From Pandoraea aquatica (GTDB lineage Bacteria > Pseudomonadota > Gammaproteobacteria > Burkholderiales > Burkholderiaceae), in assembly GCF_902459565.1 (NCBI RefSeq), contig NZ_CABPSN010000007.1:124001-188000 (forward strand): a stretch of 64,000 nt of DNA, written 5' to 3'. Shown piece after piece: positions 40,118 to 48,293 of this stretch (within the stretch, counting starts at the first letter, position 1; each line of letters starts with the position of its first letter). The position numbers and the translations under genes are program-made. A model generated the notes under the pieces. That model was not told the origin of the DNA and ran no database searches. It saw only the letters and a list, made by a program, of their open reading frames with translations.

Positions 40118-41494
40118 TCATTTCACGGCGGGTTGTGCAGACGGCAGCGTGCGCAGACTGCTCACGACTGCCGCCACCGCCGCGAACGCGGCTGCCACGT
40201 AAAGCGACGCCCGCGTGCCGTAGCCCTGCGGCGCGACGCTGAAGACGAGCGCCACGAGCGCCGCGCCGGTCGTCTGCCCGGTCAGCCGCGCGGTGCCCAG
40301 CATGCCGCTTGCGCCGCCGCTGCGATGGCTCGGGGCCGACATCAACATCGCGTAATTATTGGGCGACTGGAACAGCCCGAAGCCGAAGCCGCACAGCGCC
40401 ATGCGCCAGACGATATCGAACGTGCCCGGCTGATCGGGCAACAAGCCGAGCGCGAGCAGACCGAGCGCGAATGCGGCCAGCCCGATCGCGCCGAGCAGCC
40501 CCGGCTTGTAGTACTCGAGCAGACGTCCCGCCAGGGGGGCGACGACCACGATGGTGAGCGGCCACGCGGTCATCAGCAGACCCGTTTGCACGTGATCGAA
40601 GCCGAGGGTGTCCTGAAGGAAGAAGGGCAGCGAGACGAACGCGAGCATCTGCGCGCAGAACGACGCCATCGACGTGCAGATCGACAGCCCGAAAATCGGA
40701 ATGCGCAGCAGGTCGACGGGCAGCAGCGGCACCGGCTGACTGCGTTGGCGACGTACGAAGACGGTCCCGATGACAACGGCTGCCGCGATCTCGACCGCAA
40801 CGAGCCAGCGCTCCTGACCGTGCCCGAACGAATCGATGCCCGAGATCAGCAGCCCGAACGTCAGCGCACTCAACAACGCGCCCATCCAGTCGAACGGATG
40901 CGAGGAGCGCGTGCTGTCCGGCAACGAGCGCACGGCGATGGCGAACGCGATGATGCCCAGCGGCACGTTGATCGCGAAGAGCCACGGCCAGTGGGCGATG
41001 GACAGTACGCCCGCGGCAATCGTTGGCCCGGCGGCGGAAGAGACGGCCACGATCAGCGAGTTAAGGGCGACACCGCGACCGAGCCAGCGCGACGGGTAGA
41101 TCGTTTTCACGAGCGCCGTGTTCACGCTCATGATCCCGGCCGCGCCGAAGCCTTGTGCGACGCGCGCGAGCGTCAGGGTGACGAGGGAGTCGGAGAGCGC
41201 GCAGGCGAGCGAGGCGACGGTAAAGAGGGCGAGACCGACCGTGTAGACGCGCCGGTAGCTCACGATTTCGCCAAGCGCGGCGAGCGGCAGCAGCGAAATG
41301 GTGATGGCGAGCTGATACGCGTTGACGATCCAGATCGAGGTGGCAGGGCTGGCGTTCAGATCGCGTGCGATGGTCGGCAGCGCCACGTTGGCGATGGCGC
41401 TGTCGAGCACTGACAACGCGATTGCGAGCATGACGGTCGCCACGGCCCAGAGCCGTGCGGGCATGGGCATGCCGTCGGAAAGTGTGTTGGACAT
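40118..41494 (-). CDS. MFS transporter, DHA2-type drug/multifunction exporter
   Basis: 458 residues from MSNTLSDGMPM; a longer frame to 41620 is unlikely. About 14 hydrophobic segments with ALSVLDSAIANVALPTIARDL in TM1, the hallmark of EmrB/QacA-type proteins, and ARVAQGFGAAGIMSVN further on. It would export small molecules, including toxic organics, with protons. It follows the P450 on the same strand, so the two may share regulation. Confidence 0.9.
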   Translation of the reverse strand: MSNTLSDGMPMPARLWAVATVMLAIALSVLDSAIANVALPTIARDLNASPATSIWIVNAYQLAITISLLPLAALGEIVSYRRVYTVGLALFTVASLACALSDSLVTLTLARVAQGFGAAGIMSVNTALVKTIYPSRWLGRGVALNSLIVAVSSAAGPTIAAGVLSIAHWPWLFAINVPLGIIAFAIAVRSLPDSTRSSHPFDWMGALLSALTFGLLISGIDSFGHGQERWLVAVEIAAAVVIGTVFVRRQRSQPVPLLPVDLLRIPIFGLSICTSMASFCAQMLAFVSLPFFLQDTLGFDHVQTGLLMTAWPLTIVVVAPLAGRLLEYYKPGLLGAIGLAAFALGLLALGLLPDQPGTFDIVWRMALCGFGFGLFQSPNNYAMLMSAPSHRSGGASGMLGTARLTGQTTGAALVALVFSVAPQGYGTRASLYVAAAFAAVAAVVSSLRTLPSAQPAVK

Positions 41495-41658
41495 GAAAGC
41501 AGCAGGAACATCGGTCGCCTGTCCGCCGTCCGTCGGGCGTGTCGCCACGACAGCACAGGGGGCGAAGGGGAAAGTGTCATGCTGCCTGAAATCCCGTGCG
41601 CATGGCTGAACGTCGCGCAAAGCCTTGTGGGTAAAGGGCGTTAAGTTGGTGTGCTTTG

Positions 41659-41694
41659 TTTTATCAGATGAAATTAATATTTCGACAGATAAAA
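41659..41694. promoter_or_regulatory. AT-rich inverted repeat between the P450 and MFS genes
   Basis: TTTTATC (41659-41665) and GATAAAA (41688-41694) form perfect arms; inside, GAAAT (41670-41674) pairs with ATTTC (41679-41683). A candidate operator or terminator in an otherwise GC-rich gap. Confidence 0.4.
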
Positions 41695-41737
41695 CGTATT
41701 AGGCGGGCCGCTGTCCACCATCTCAAAAGCGCCACGT

Positions 41738-42943
41738 CTAAGCGGAAAACCGGGCGATGCGGATATTGCCGAGCGGGTGGTACGCGGTGCCGTCTGCCAG
41801 CGACGAAAGATCATCGCCCGCTTGGCGTATCGCGTGAACGCCGATGGCGGCAATCGTACTCGCGGGGGAGCGTCCCGGGCAGGCGTGGACGCCCGTCCCG
41901 AAGGTCCACGCCACGCCGTCCGGCGTTGCACTCGGCGGTGCGGATGCCAGCACGGCGAGGATGACGTCGCCCGGTGCCAGTGCCTGTTCGCAGATGACGG
42001 CAGGCGCGTGCAGAAATCGTCGTGTGTTCTGTACCGGCGGATCGAAGCGGATGACGTCGCTGACGGTCTTGATGGCGACGCTGAGGTCTGCCGGATCGGA
42101 TGCCACAGACGCGACATGAGCATCTCTTGCAAGTCGCCGGACGCTATTGGCGACGAGGCCGGCGCAGGCGTCGTGGGTTTGCGTGAAGAGGCCGACGACG
42201 TTCGCCGTAAGCGCGTCGAAGTCGACGCTGTCATTGCTTGCCGCGCGCCGGGCAACTTCCCGCAGCCAGGTGTCGGGGGCTGCATCGTTGTCGAGCCAGC
42301 GTGCGGCACGCAGACGCATCGCCGTGGCGGCGCGATGTCCGTGCGTCAGAACGTCGGCGCGTGGCGACGGTTTACCGGCTTCCGCCATCGCAGCGACCAA
42401 CCGCTGAACATCCTCATGCACTTCCGTCCATTGGGCAGCGGGAACACCCAACCACGCCGCGAGGCCGTAGATTGGCTGACGAAAGACGAAGTCGTCGAGG
42501 CGTGCGGCGGGGGCATCTCCGCGCGCGAGGTAGGCGTCGGCACAGGCGGCCTGACTCGCGTCGTGCAGACGAACGAGCGCGTCACGGTCGGCATGCAGCG
42601 TTGCAAGCTGCGCCTGGAGCCAGGGTTTCATCGCTGCATGAGCGGGACCGTCGTTCATACGCACGAGCGCGCCGAACCACTCGCCCGCAGGCCCGTCCGC
42701 CAACGCGGCAGGCACCACAGCCCCCGCCGGGCGCACCCCGCAAGCCTGATGCCCCAGCACCTCCGCCAGCGCCTCCGGTCCGGCGGCGACCCACATGCCG
42801 AGCGATGCGTCGAAGCCAAAAGGGAGTCGCGCGGCCAGCGACGCGTAGTACGGATAAGGATCGGGGTGCGTGACGGCTTCCGTCGCATTTGCGGGAAAGC
42901 GGTTGTGCGACTGCGTGGGTGATACAAGCGTGGCGACTGACAT
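41738..42943 (-). CDS. Cytochrome P450 with altered ExxR and I-helix motifs
   Basis: 401 residues from MSVATLVSPTQ, with GAGG upstream. FGTGVHACPGR near the C-terminus is the heme-ligand loop with the axial Cys. In the K-helix the invariant ExxR is DVIR (Glu to Asp), followed by FDPPVQNTRRF. In the I-helix TQTHDACAGL the usual acid-Thr pair reads Asp-Ala-Cys. Soluble bacterial type; needs separate ferredoxin and reductase, none adjacent. Its place beside an MFS exporter and a divergent ArsR-like regulator suggests self-contained turnover of a small toxic or signalling compound. Substrate unknown. Confidence 0.88.
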   Translation of the reverse strand: MSVATLVSPTQSHNRFPANATEAVTHPDPYPYYASLAARLPFGFDASLGMWVAAGPEALAEVLGHQACGVRPAGAVVPAALADGPAGEWFGALVRMNDGPAHAAMKPWLQAQLATLHADRDALVRLHDASQAACADAYLARGDAPAARLDDFVFRQPIYGLAAWLGVPAAQWTEVHEDVQRLVAAMAEAGKPSPRADVLTHGHRAATAMRLRAARWLDNDAAPDTWLREVARRAASNDSVDFDALTANVVGLFTQTHDACAGLVANSVRRLARDAHVASVASDPADLSVAIKTVSDVIRFDPPVQNTRRFLHAPAVICEQALAPGDVILAVLASAPPSATPDGVAWTFGTGVHACPGRSPASTIAAIGVHAIRQAGDDLSSLADGTAYHPLGNIRIARFSA

Positions 42944-43080
42944 GGCGAAGAGCCTCGGAAACGTGTCTCGATGGTGTCAAGGATGCGCCGTGAATCATCT
43001 GGCACGTTTCATCCTGTGCTGAACTGTTGAACGCACCGTCGGACCTATACTGCGGACATGTTCTTCAAAGGAGTCCTGAC

Positions 43081-43782
43081 ATGGACACCGCACGAGATAC
43101 CGCACCTGGCGTCAGTTCCCTCGCCGCGCTCCTCGCAGACGCAGGTCGCATGACCATGCTCTGGGCGTTGATGGACGGCTCCGCCCGTCCTGCCGGGGAG
43201 CTGGCGTTGGTGGCCGGGTTGTCTCCCTCCAGCGCCAGCGGGCATCTTGCCCGGCTCGTCGACGGTGGTGTTCTTGCGCAGGAAGCGCGGGGGCGTCATC
43301 GGTATTTTCGGATTGCCACGCCGGAGACGGCTGCGGCTATCGAGGCGCTTGCCAGTGCTGTCCTTGCCACGCGTGAGCTTCGGCCGCGTCCGGTGCCGGT
43401 AAGCCGTGCCACCCCTATCCCCCTTCGTCATGCTCGTACCTGCTATGACCATCTCGCTGGCGAGATCGCCGTCGATCTCTTTGCGCGGATGCATGACCGC
43501 CGGTGGATTCGTGTCGATGGTAGCGACGTGGCGCTGACCGACGCAGGCACCGACGGGCTGACCGCTCTCGGCGTCGATCTCACTCAGGCGCATACACGAC
43601 GTCGTCGCTTCGCTTGTACTTGTCCCGACTGGAGCGAGCGTAAGCCGCATCTCGGCGGCGCTTTGGGCGCTGCGCTGCTCAGTACCTGCCTCGACGCCAA
43701 ATGGCTCGAACCCACGCGCGAGGCGCGAGCCTTACGCGTCACGCCGCTCGGCGAACGCAAGCTTTCAACCATTGCCGTCTGA
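43081..43782 (+). CDS. ArsR-like winged-helix regulator, divergent from the P450
   Basis: 233 residues from ATG 43081, with AAGGAG seven bases upstream. The N-terminal winged helix (about 5-90) reads LAALLADAGRMTMLWALMDG, PAGELALVAGLSPSSASGHLARLVDGGVLAQEARGRHRYFRI. A C-terminal domain of about 140 residues contains HARTCYDHLAGEIAVDLFARM, FACTCPDWSERKPHLGGALG, suggesting a Cys-based ligand or metal site. It probably controls the P450-MFS pair, and the region between has a loose inverted repeat (GAAACGTG at 42958, CACGTTTC at 43003). Confidence 0.85.
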   Translation: MDTARDTAPGVSSLAALLADAGRMTMLWALMDGSARPAGELALVAGLSPSSASGHLARLVDGGVLAQEARGRHRYFRIATPETAAAIEALASAVLATRELRPRPVPVSRATPIPLRHARTCYDHLAGEIAVDLFARMHDRRWIRVDGSDVALTDAGTDGLTALGVDLTQAHTRRRRFACTCPDWSERKPHLGGALGAALLSTCLDAKWLEPTREARALRVTPLGERKLSTIAV

Positions 43783-43815
43783 TCGCTCAGCCGACGATCC
43801 CCTGATTTCTGTCGT

Positions 43816-43857
43816 CAAAAAGAAACACCCCGCCAAATTGCGCGGGGTGTTTCTTTT
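43816..43857. terminator. Bidirectional intrinsic terminator
   Basis: AAAAAGAAACACCCCGC pairs with GCGGGGTGTTTCTTTT around a short loop; arms are A- and T-rich. Confidence 0.9.
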
Positions 43858-43939
43858 CAACCGAGCTAACCGTCGGACGTCTTCGCAGATTCAATCGAGT
43901 CGCTTCCGACGCTTAGCTCAGTGTGATCATTACGACCGA

Positions 43940-44242
43940 TCAATTCCCCCGATAAGTCGAGTTCATCAGTGCGGTCGAGCCTTGCACGTGAGCGCCTACC
44001 GGGTTGCCGTAGGTCTTGAGGACCGGGTACTGGCTATCGGTCTGGGTCAGCGAGCCTTGCGCGTCGATCAGTTCTTGCTTGACCTGAGCGCGCGGCACGG
44101 CGAGTTGTTCGCTATACACACTCGATTGCCAGAAGAAGTTTTCGTTCGGATAACCATTGCCGCCAGTGCCTGCGAACGCTGCCGGGGCAGCGGCCACAGC
44201 GAGGGTTGCGGCGATCATCAGATGAGAAAGAGTGCGGGTCAT
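43940..44242 (-). CDS. Secreted DUF4148-type small protein
   Basis: 100 residues. Signal peptide ending AAPAAFAG, then VPRAQVKQELIDAQG, the DUF4148 pattern, and TYGNPVGAHVQGS. This family is common in Burkholderiales, is periplasmic, and its role is unknown. Monocistronic with a plain gap to either side. Confidence 0.85.
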   Translation of the reverse strand: MTRTLSHLMIAATLAVAAAPAAFAGTGGNGYPNENFFWQSSVYSEQLAVPRAQVKQELIDAQGSLTQTDSQYPVLKTYGNPVGAHVQGSTALMNSTYRGN

Positions 44243-44500
44243 GGTTATTCTCCTGTCATTGCTTTTTTCGGGTGGTCGGCCAGCTCGCTTTCGAGTCCGG
44301 CACCGCCTACGCCTCTAAGGTAGGACGACCACGTCGCAGGAGTAACCGCATGCGGCGCAACAATGAATTGCGAAGAATGAATCGCCTCGAAACCCTCGTC
44401 GGATAAGGGTTTCAAGACACCCGACATTCGCCGATCATGTCGAGCGAAGACTCTAATAAAGATGTTAATTAACAGGAGTGCGACAGAACGTCGCAACTGA

Positions 44501-45496
44501 TCAGAACTTGTACCCCACACCCGCGAGGAAGATATCGCTGTCGCGGTCGTAGCCGGTGACGACACGGTTCCACGAGATGCGTCCGACCCAGTGATCAGCA
44601 AACCGGTAGGCGGCGCTCATCGTCAGCAACCCAGCGACGACGTTCTGCGCACCACCCGCCGCGCGATTCTCCTTGTACTTATTCCACGTGACATACGGCC
44701 CGAAGCCCAGGCCTAGACTGAAGCGGTCGTCGAAGAAATCGTCCTTGATCCAAACCTGCGCCGCCGCGCCCTGACGATTGCCGATATCGCTGTGCCCTTC
44801 GTTGATGAGCGACACGGTGCCGTCGAACCACGACCCGAAGCCGTGACGGTATTCGATGGCTTCCGCTGCCGCATTCTGCGAATCGAGACTGTTCACGACG
44901 GAGATTCCCGCCATCACAGACAGCACGTCGCCCGTCGGCAACCCCGGCTTGGAACCGCCCGACAGCGGGCCGGGCGACGACGGCTTCTCTAACTGATAGC
45001 CGACGCCGAGCAAATAAGTGACGGAATTCACGCTCGACGGCGATTGCACGTAGTTGGCGCGCGCCTGCACGTACCAGCGACTTTCGAAGTACCACGTCGC
45101 CGCGACGGAGAACATCGCGCCCCAGCCGTGATCGTCCTCGTAGCGGCGTCCGCGACTGCCCTGAACGGTGTCGTAGTAGTGGTACGGGCCGACGCCGACC
45201 GCGAGATCGAATCGCCGGTCGAAGAGCGGCTGGTGCGCCCAGACCTGCACTGCGAAGCCATCGCGGTGATGGTCCGGCACGTGGCCTTCGTTCAACCACG
45301 TGAAGCTCGTCGCGAAATGCTCGCTCAGCGCCTGACGGTAATCGAAGCCCCACGCATACGTGTGCGCGTTATCGTCATTACGCGCGTTCATGCCGCCCGC
45401 GAACACGGTGGCTTCCTGTGCCTGCGCAAACGCCGAGGCACCACAAAGCACGCCTGCTACCGCCACGTGCTGCCATTTCAGAGAGTTCTTTGTCAT
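44501..45496 (-). CDS. Outer-membrane beta-barrel protein with two tandem copies
   Basis: 331 residues. Signal peptide (CGASAFAQA-QEATVFAG), then two repeats of about 150 residues. Both contain a NEGH box (WLNEGH, LINEGH), an RR/DR-F segment (LFDRRFDLAVG, FFDDRFSLGLG) and an Aro-Gly-Tyr close (VGPYHYYD, FGPYVTWN). The C-terminal residues VGYKF give the final aromatic of an outer-membrane strand. A linker (SSPGPLSGGSKPG) joins the copies. Each repeat resembles small lipid-A-modifying barrels, but no catalytic residues were identified. Function unknown. Confidence 0.8.
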   Translation of the reverse strand: MTKNSLKWQHVAVAGVLCGASAFAQAQEATVFAGGMNARNDDNAHTYAWGFDYRQALSEHFATSFTWLNEGHVPDHHRDGFAVQVWAHQPLFDRRFDLAVGVGPYHYYDTVQGSRGRRYEDDHGWGAMFSVAATWYFESRWYVQARANYVQSPSSVNSVTYLLGVGYQLEKPSSPGPLSGGSKPGLPTGDVLSVMAGISVVNSLDSQNAAAEAIEYRHGFGSWFDGTVSLINEGHSDIGNRQGAAAQVWIKDDFFDDRFSLGLGFGPYVTWNKYKENRAAGGAQNVVAGLLTMSAAYRFADHWVGRISWNRVVTGYDRDSDIFLAGVGYKF

Positions 45497-45759
45497 CGGA
45501 TTCGCCGCAAAGCGGGCGTCGGCATGCGCGGAATCGATGCGGCATGTCTGCGCCCGTTACAGAAAATCCTAGCAACTGGGACGGGTGTCCGGGGGCTTCG
45601 AGAGGGGAAAGTAAGGCGAAAACCGCGTTACGGCGTGTTACGCCGTGCACAGTGGCAATGCTGGCGAGGGCACGATTTCCGCTGACGTGTGAAGGTGTGC
45701 GACAGGCGGCATTACCGTGGATGCCGCATGTTCAAAGGGATAACGTCAAAGACGACGTA
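45497..45759. other. Intergenic region, no gene seen
   Basis: 263 bases upstream of the barrel gene and downstream of iclR; includes T- and A-poor sequence with no hairpin of note. Open frames here lack ribosome binding sites. Confidence 0.5.
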
Positions 45760-46620
45760 TCAGGCCCGTTCCGCCGCCGCGAGGAAAGCTGGCGCGTCTG
45801 CCAGTAATACGGCGAGATCGACCGCACCCGACTTCACGACGCGGGCCGTACGCTCGCGCGTGACGGAATCGGTGCCGACCAGCGCGCGAGGACCGGCAAC
45901 GCTCAGGGCTGCCAAGGGGCGGCCGTGCGCGTCGAGCACAGCAGCGGCGCAGGCGTCGATACCGGCTTCGAAGCCGTCCTGACTCCATGCGCAGCCGGCC
46001 TCGCGGTCGCGGGCCAATTGCGCATCGAGCGCCGCGTAGGTCCGCGCGCTCTGCGCAGTCGCGGCTGCCAACGGCTCAGGCCCCAGCAGCGCGCGGCGGC
46101 GCTCGGTGCCCAGATGCGCCAGCAACGACCGGCCCGGTGCCGTCAGATGCGCCGTCACGCGGCTACCTGCCCGGATGTTGCTCACCAGCGGCAGGGCAGG
46201 CGTTTCGCACAGGAGGTAGCGCACCTGCGCACCGTCGAGCACGGTGAGATAACTCGACAGTCCGGTCTCGCTCGTCACGCGCGTGAGCACGCGTCGGGCT
46301 GTGGCGAGATGATCTTCGCCAGCGAGGGCGCTGGCGGCCAGCGTCAGAAACCCGAGACCGAGCCGATGTCCGCCGTGCGGCAGCGGCTCCAGCACACCCT
46401 CGTATTGCAGCGTCTCCACCAGACGCATGACCGTCACCCGGTTCACGCCGATGCGACGTCCGACGTCGCTGAGGTTCGCCGTCGAGCCGCCGTCCGCCAC
46501 GTAGCGCAATAACTTGAGCGCGCGCATGACCGGCGTTACGAGCCCCGCTTGCGCGGTGTCCTGTGCGTCGGTCTCAGGAGCGCCTGCGGCTGGCGCGTTG
46601 GCGGACGTTGCTTTCGTCAT
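45760..46620 (-). CDS. IclR-family regulator, next to the FAD monooxygenase
   Basis: 286 residues from MTKATSANAP. N-terminal winged helix (about 30-95: VMRALKLLRYVADGG, NLSDVGRRIGVNRVTVMRLVETLQYEGVL) and the IclR effector domain (about 105-270: RVTAHLTAPGRSLLAHLG, AGIDACAAAVLDAHGRPLAALSVAG). It is encoded downstream of the FAD monooxygenase on the same strand. Its operator is probably the GTTCA/TGAAC cluster at 47882-47905. Confidence 0.9.
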   Translation of the reverse strand: MTKATSANAPAAGAPETDAQDTAQAGLVTPVMRALKLLRYVADGGSTANLSDVGRRIGVNRVTVMRLVETLQYEGVLEPLPHGGHRLGLGFLTLAASALAGEDHLATARRVLTRVTSETGLSSYLTVLDGAQVRYLLCETPALPLVSNIRAGSRVTAHLTAPGRSLLAHLGTERRRALLGPEPLAAATAQSARTYAALDAQLARDREAGCAWSQDGFEAGIDACAAAVLDAHGRPLAALSVAGPRALVGTDSVTRERTARVVKSGAVDLAVLLADAPAFLAAAERA

Positions 46621-46675
46621 ACGTTCGAATCCCTTCGTCAAAATCGGACGGTGATGCTCGGAAGTCCTGACGGAC

Positions 46676-47833
46676 TCAGGCGGCGAGCGGCACTTGCCAG
46701 GCGTCGTATTCGTAGACCCAGTCGGCGTTGCCGCCTTCCTTGAGCCACTGGTTACCGCGCGAGCCGATCTGCACGCGTGCGGTGCGCTCGCGACGCGCGG
46801 CTTCGTATCGTGCCAGTGCGTTCGCCAGTGTGGCCGCATCGGCGCGCGTACCGGCATCCGCGAGGTGGCGAGACAGTACCACAGCGTCTTCGATCGCCAT
46901 GCCTGCGCCCTGCGCCATGAACGGCATCATCGGATGGCTCGCGTCGCCCAGCAGCGACACGCGATCGCGTGACCATTGCGGCAGCGGATCGCGCACGTAA
47001 AGCGCCGACTTGAGCACGCTGTCGCATGCGTCGAGCAGGGCGCGCGCTTCGCTGTGGTAGTTCGCATACATGGCGCGCAGCTCGTGCACGTCGCCCGGTG
47101 CGGTCCACGATTCGAGCGTCCAGCTGTCTTGCGGTGTGGTGGCGAACACGAAGATGTCGCGCCCGAGGTTGAGCGGGAACGTCACGATCTGGCTCGACGG
47201 ATTCGGTCCCCACCACTTGGTGAACGCACCGAGATTCGGCACGCCGCTCAACTTCTCTGCGGGGACGACGGCACGATACGCCACCACGCCGGTGAACTCC
47301 GGCGACTCCTGCCCGAACAGGCCACGACGCACGACCGAATGGATGCCGTCTGCGCCGATGAGCACGTCGACGTCGTCATGCGTGCCGTCGGCGAACGTCA
47401 GACGGATGCTGCCCGTTTGTCCTGCGTCCGGCGCTTCGAACGATACGAGCTTCTTGCCGAGTGCAATCGCGTCAGCCGGAACGGCTTGCTCCAGTGCTTG
47501 CAGCAGATCGGCGCGATGCATCGTGAGTTGCGGCGCACCGTATTTCGTCTGCGCGGTCTGTGCCATTTCCAGACACGATGTCGTTTCACCGGAATCCCAC
47601 ATGCGGCTGATGCGATGGCTCGGCTGCGCGGCCGTCTTGCGAAGTTCGTCGCCTACGCCCAGCCCGTCGAGGGCGCGCACCGCATTCGGCGTCAGGTTGA
47701 TGTCCGCACCGACGCGCGCGAACTGCGACGCCTGCTCATACACACGCACACGAAAACCTGCGCGGAGCAATCCGATGGCGGCGGCCAGACCGCCGATGCC
47801 GGCACCGTTGATGCCGATGAGGGGAGCTTGCAT
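46676..47833 (-). CDS. FAD-dependent aromatic monooxygenase, NicC-like
   Basis: 385 residues from ATG 47833, with AAAGGA eight bases upstream; a start at 47842 is too close to the ribosome site. FAD motifs: INGAGIGGLAAAIGLLRAGF, GADGIHSVVR, RVSLLGDASHPMMPFMAQGAGMAIEDA. The match to 6-hydroxynicotinate 3-monooxygenase is good from HRADLLQALEQAVP to the end (GNADWVYEYDAWQVPLAA). Other class A hydroxylases such as salicylate hydroxylase are possible. It hydroxylates an aromatic acid using NAD(P)H. Confidence 0.88.
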   Translation of the reverse strand: MQAPLIGINGAGIGGLAAAIGLLRAGFRVRVYEQASQFARVGADINLTPNAVRALDGLGVGDELRKTAAQPSHRISRMWDSGETTSCLEMAQTAQTKYGAPQLTMHRADLLQALEQAVPADAIALGKKLVSFEAPDAGQTGSIRLTFADGTHDDVDVLIGADGIHSVVRRGLFGQESPEFTGVVAYRAVVPAEKLSGVPNLGAFTKWWGPNPSSQIVTFPLNLGRDIFVFATTPQDSWTLESWTAPGDVHELRAMYANYHSEARALLDACDSVLKSALYVRDPLPQWSRDRVSLLGDASHPMMPFMAQGAGMAIEDAVVLSRHLADAGTRADAATLANALARYEAARRERTARVQIGSRGNQWLKEGGNADWVYEYDAWQVPLAA

Positions 47834-47881
47834 GGGGGACATCCTTTGACGAGCGTATCGATGAATCGGAAAAAATAAAAC

Positions 47882-47905
47882 GTTCAAATATGAACATGAT
47901 GTTCA
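47882..47905. promoter_or_regulatory. IclR-type operator: GTTCA / TGAAC half-sites
   Basis: GTTCA-AATA-TGAAC at 47882-47895 overlaps TGAAC-ATGAT-GTTCA at 47891-47905, three half-sites. It lies 49-72 bases upstream of the FAD monooxygenase start. The IclR encoded at 45760 is the obvious ligand. Confidence 0.6.
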
Positions 47906-48177
47906 AATATTATTGTTTTTGATTCGATCGATCGCAAGCCTTCCTCGGGTAAATCCCGAGTTCGAGCTGTGACACCGAGCGTTGTCGGAACGGGACTTAC
48001 GGCAACGTGGACGGGACGTTCGGTGTCGTGCCGGGTACCTGCGTCAAGGGATTTTCTCGGCACAACACGCGTGCGTTATCACGCCAATTTGCCGCCATCA
48101 ATTCGTGCATCTCCGCTGCGAGCGACAGGAGTCTCCTGGCCTAAGCTTCGCTCAGTTGGTTTCATAAGTAATCCAAC

Positions 48178-48193
48178 GTTTCACAGATGGAAC
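48178..48193. promoter_or_regulatory. IclR-type operator upstream of the porin
   Basis: GTTTCA-CAGA-TGGAAC, an inverted repeat with one mismatch. It sits within a longer stretch starting CATAAGTAA that is repeated ahead of the ABC operon at 49584-49615. This suggests joint control by one IclR protein. Confidence 0.65.
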
Positions 48194-48293
48194 GTCACAA
48201 AACAAGCGCTTCCGGATCGGGTCGCCCGGGCCGGGCTGCGCCTTGGCGGACGTATCCATCGTTCTCGAATCATCGAACGACAGGAGTTCACAG

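Larger units (their letters stand above)
47834..48293. other. Regulatory gap between the divergent FAD monooxygenase and porin genes
   Basis: 460 bases. Contains the GTTCA/TGAAC cluster near the monooxygenase and the IclR-type site near the porin, both listed. No gene or frame with support. Confidence 0.6.

Noticed and set aside
43027-43051. TTGAAC and TATACT before the ArsR-like gene
   Set aside because: Spacer is only 13 bases, too short for a standard promoter.
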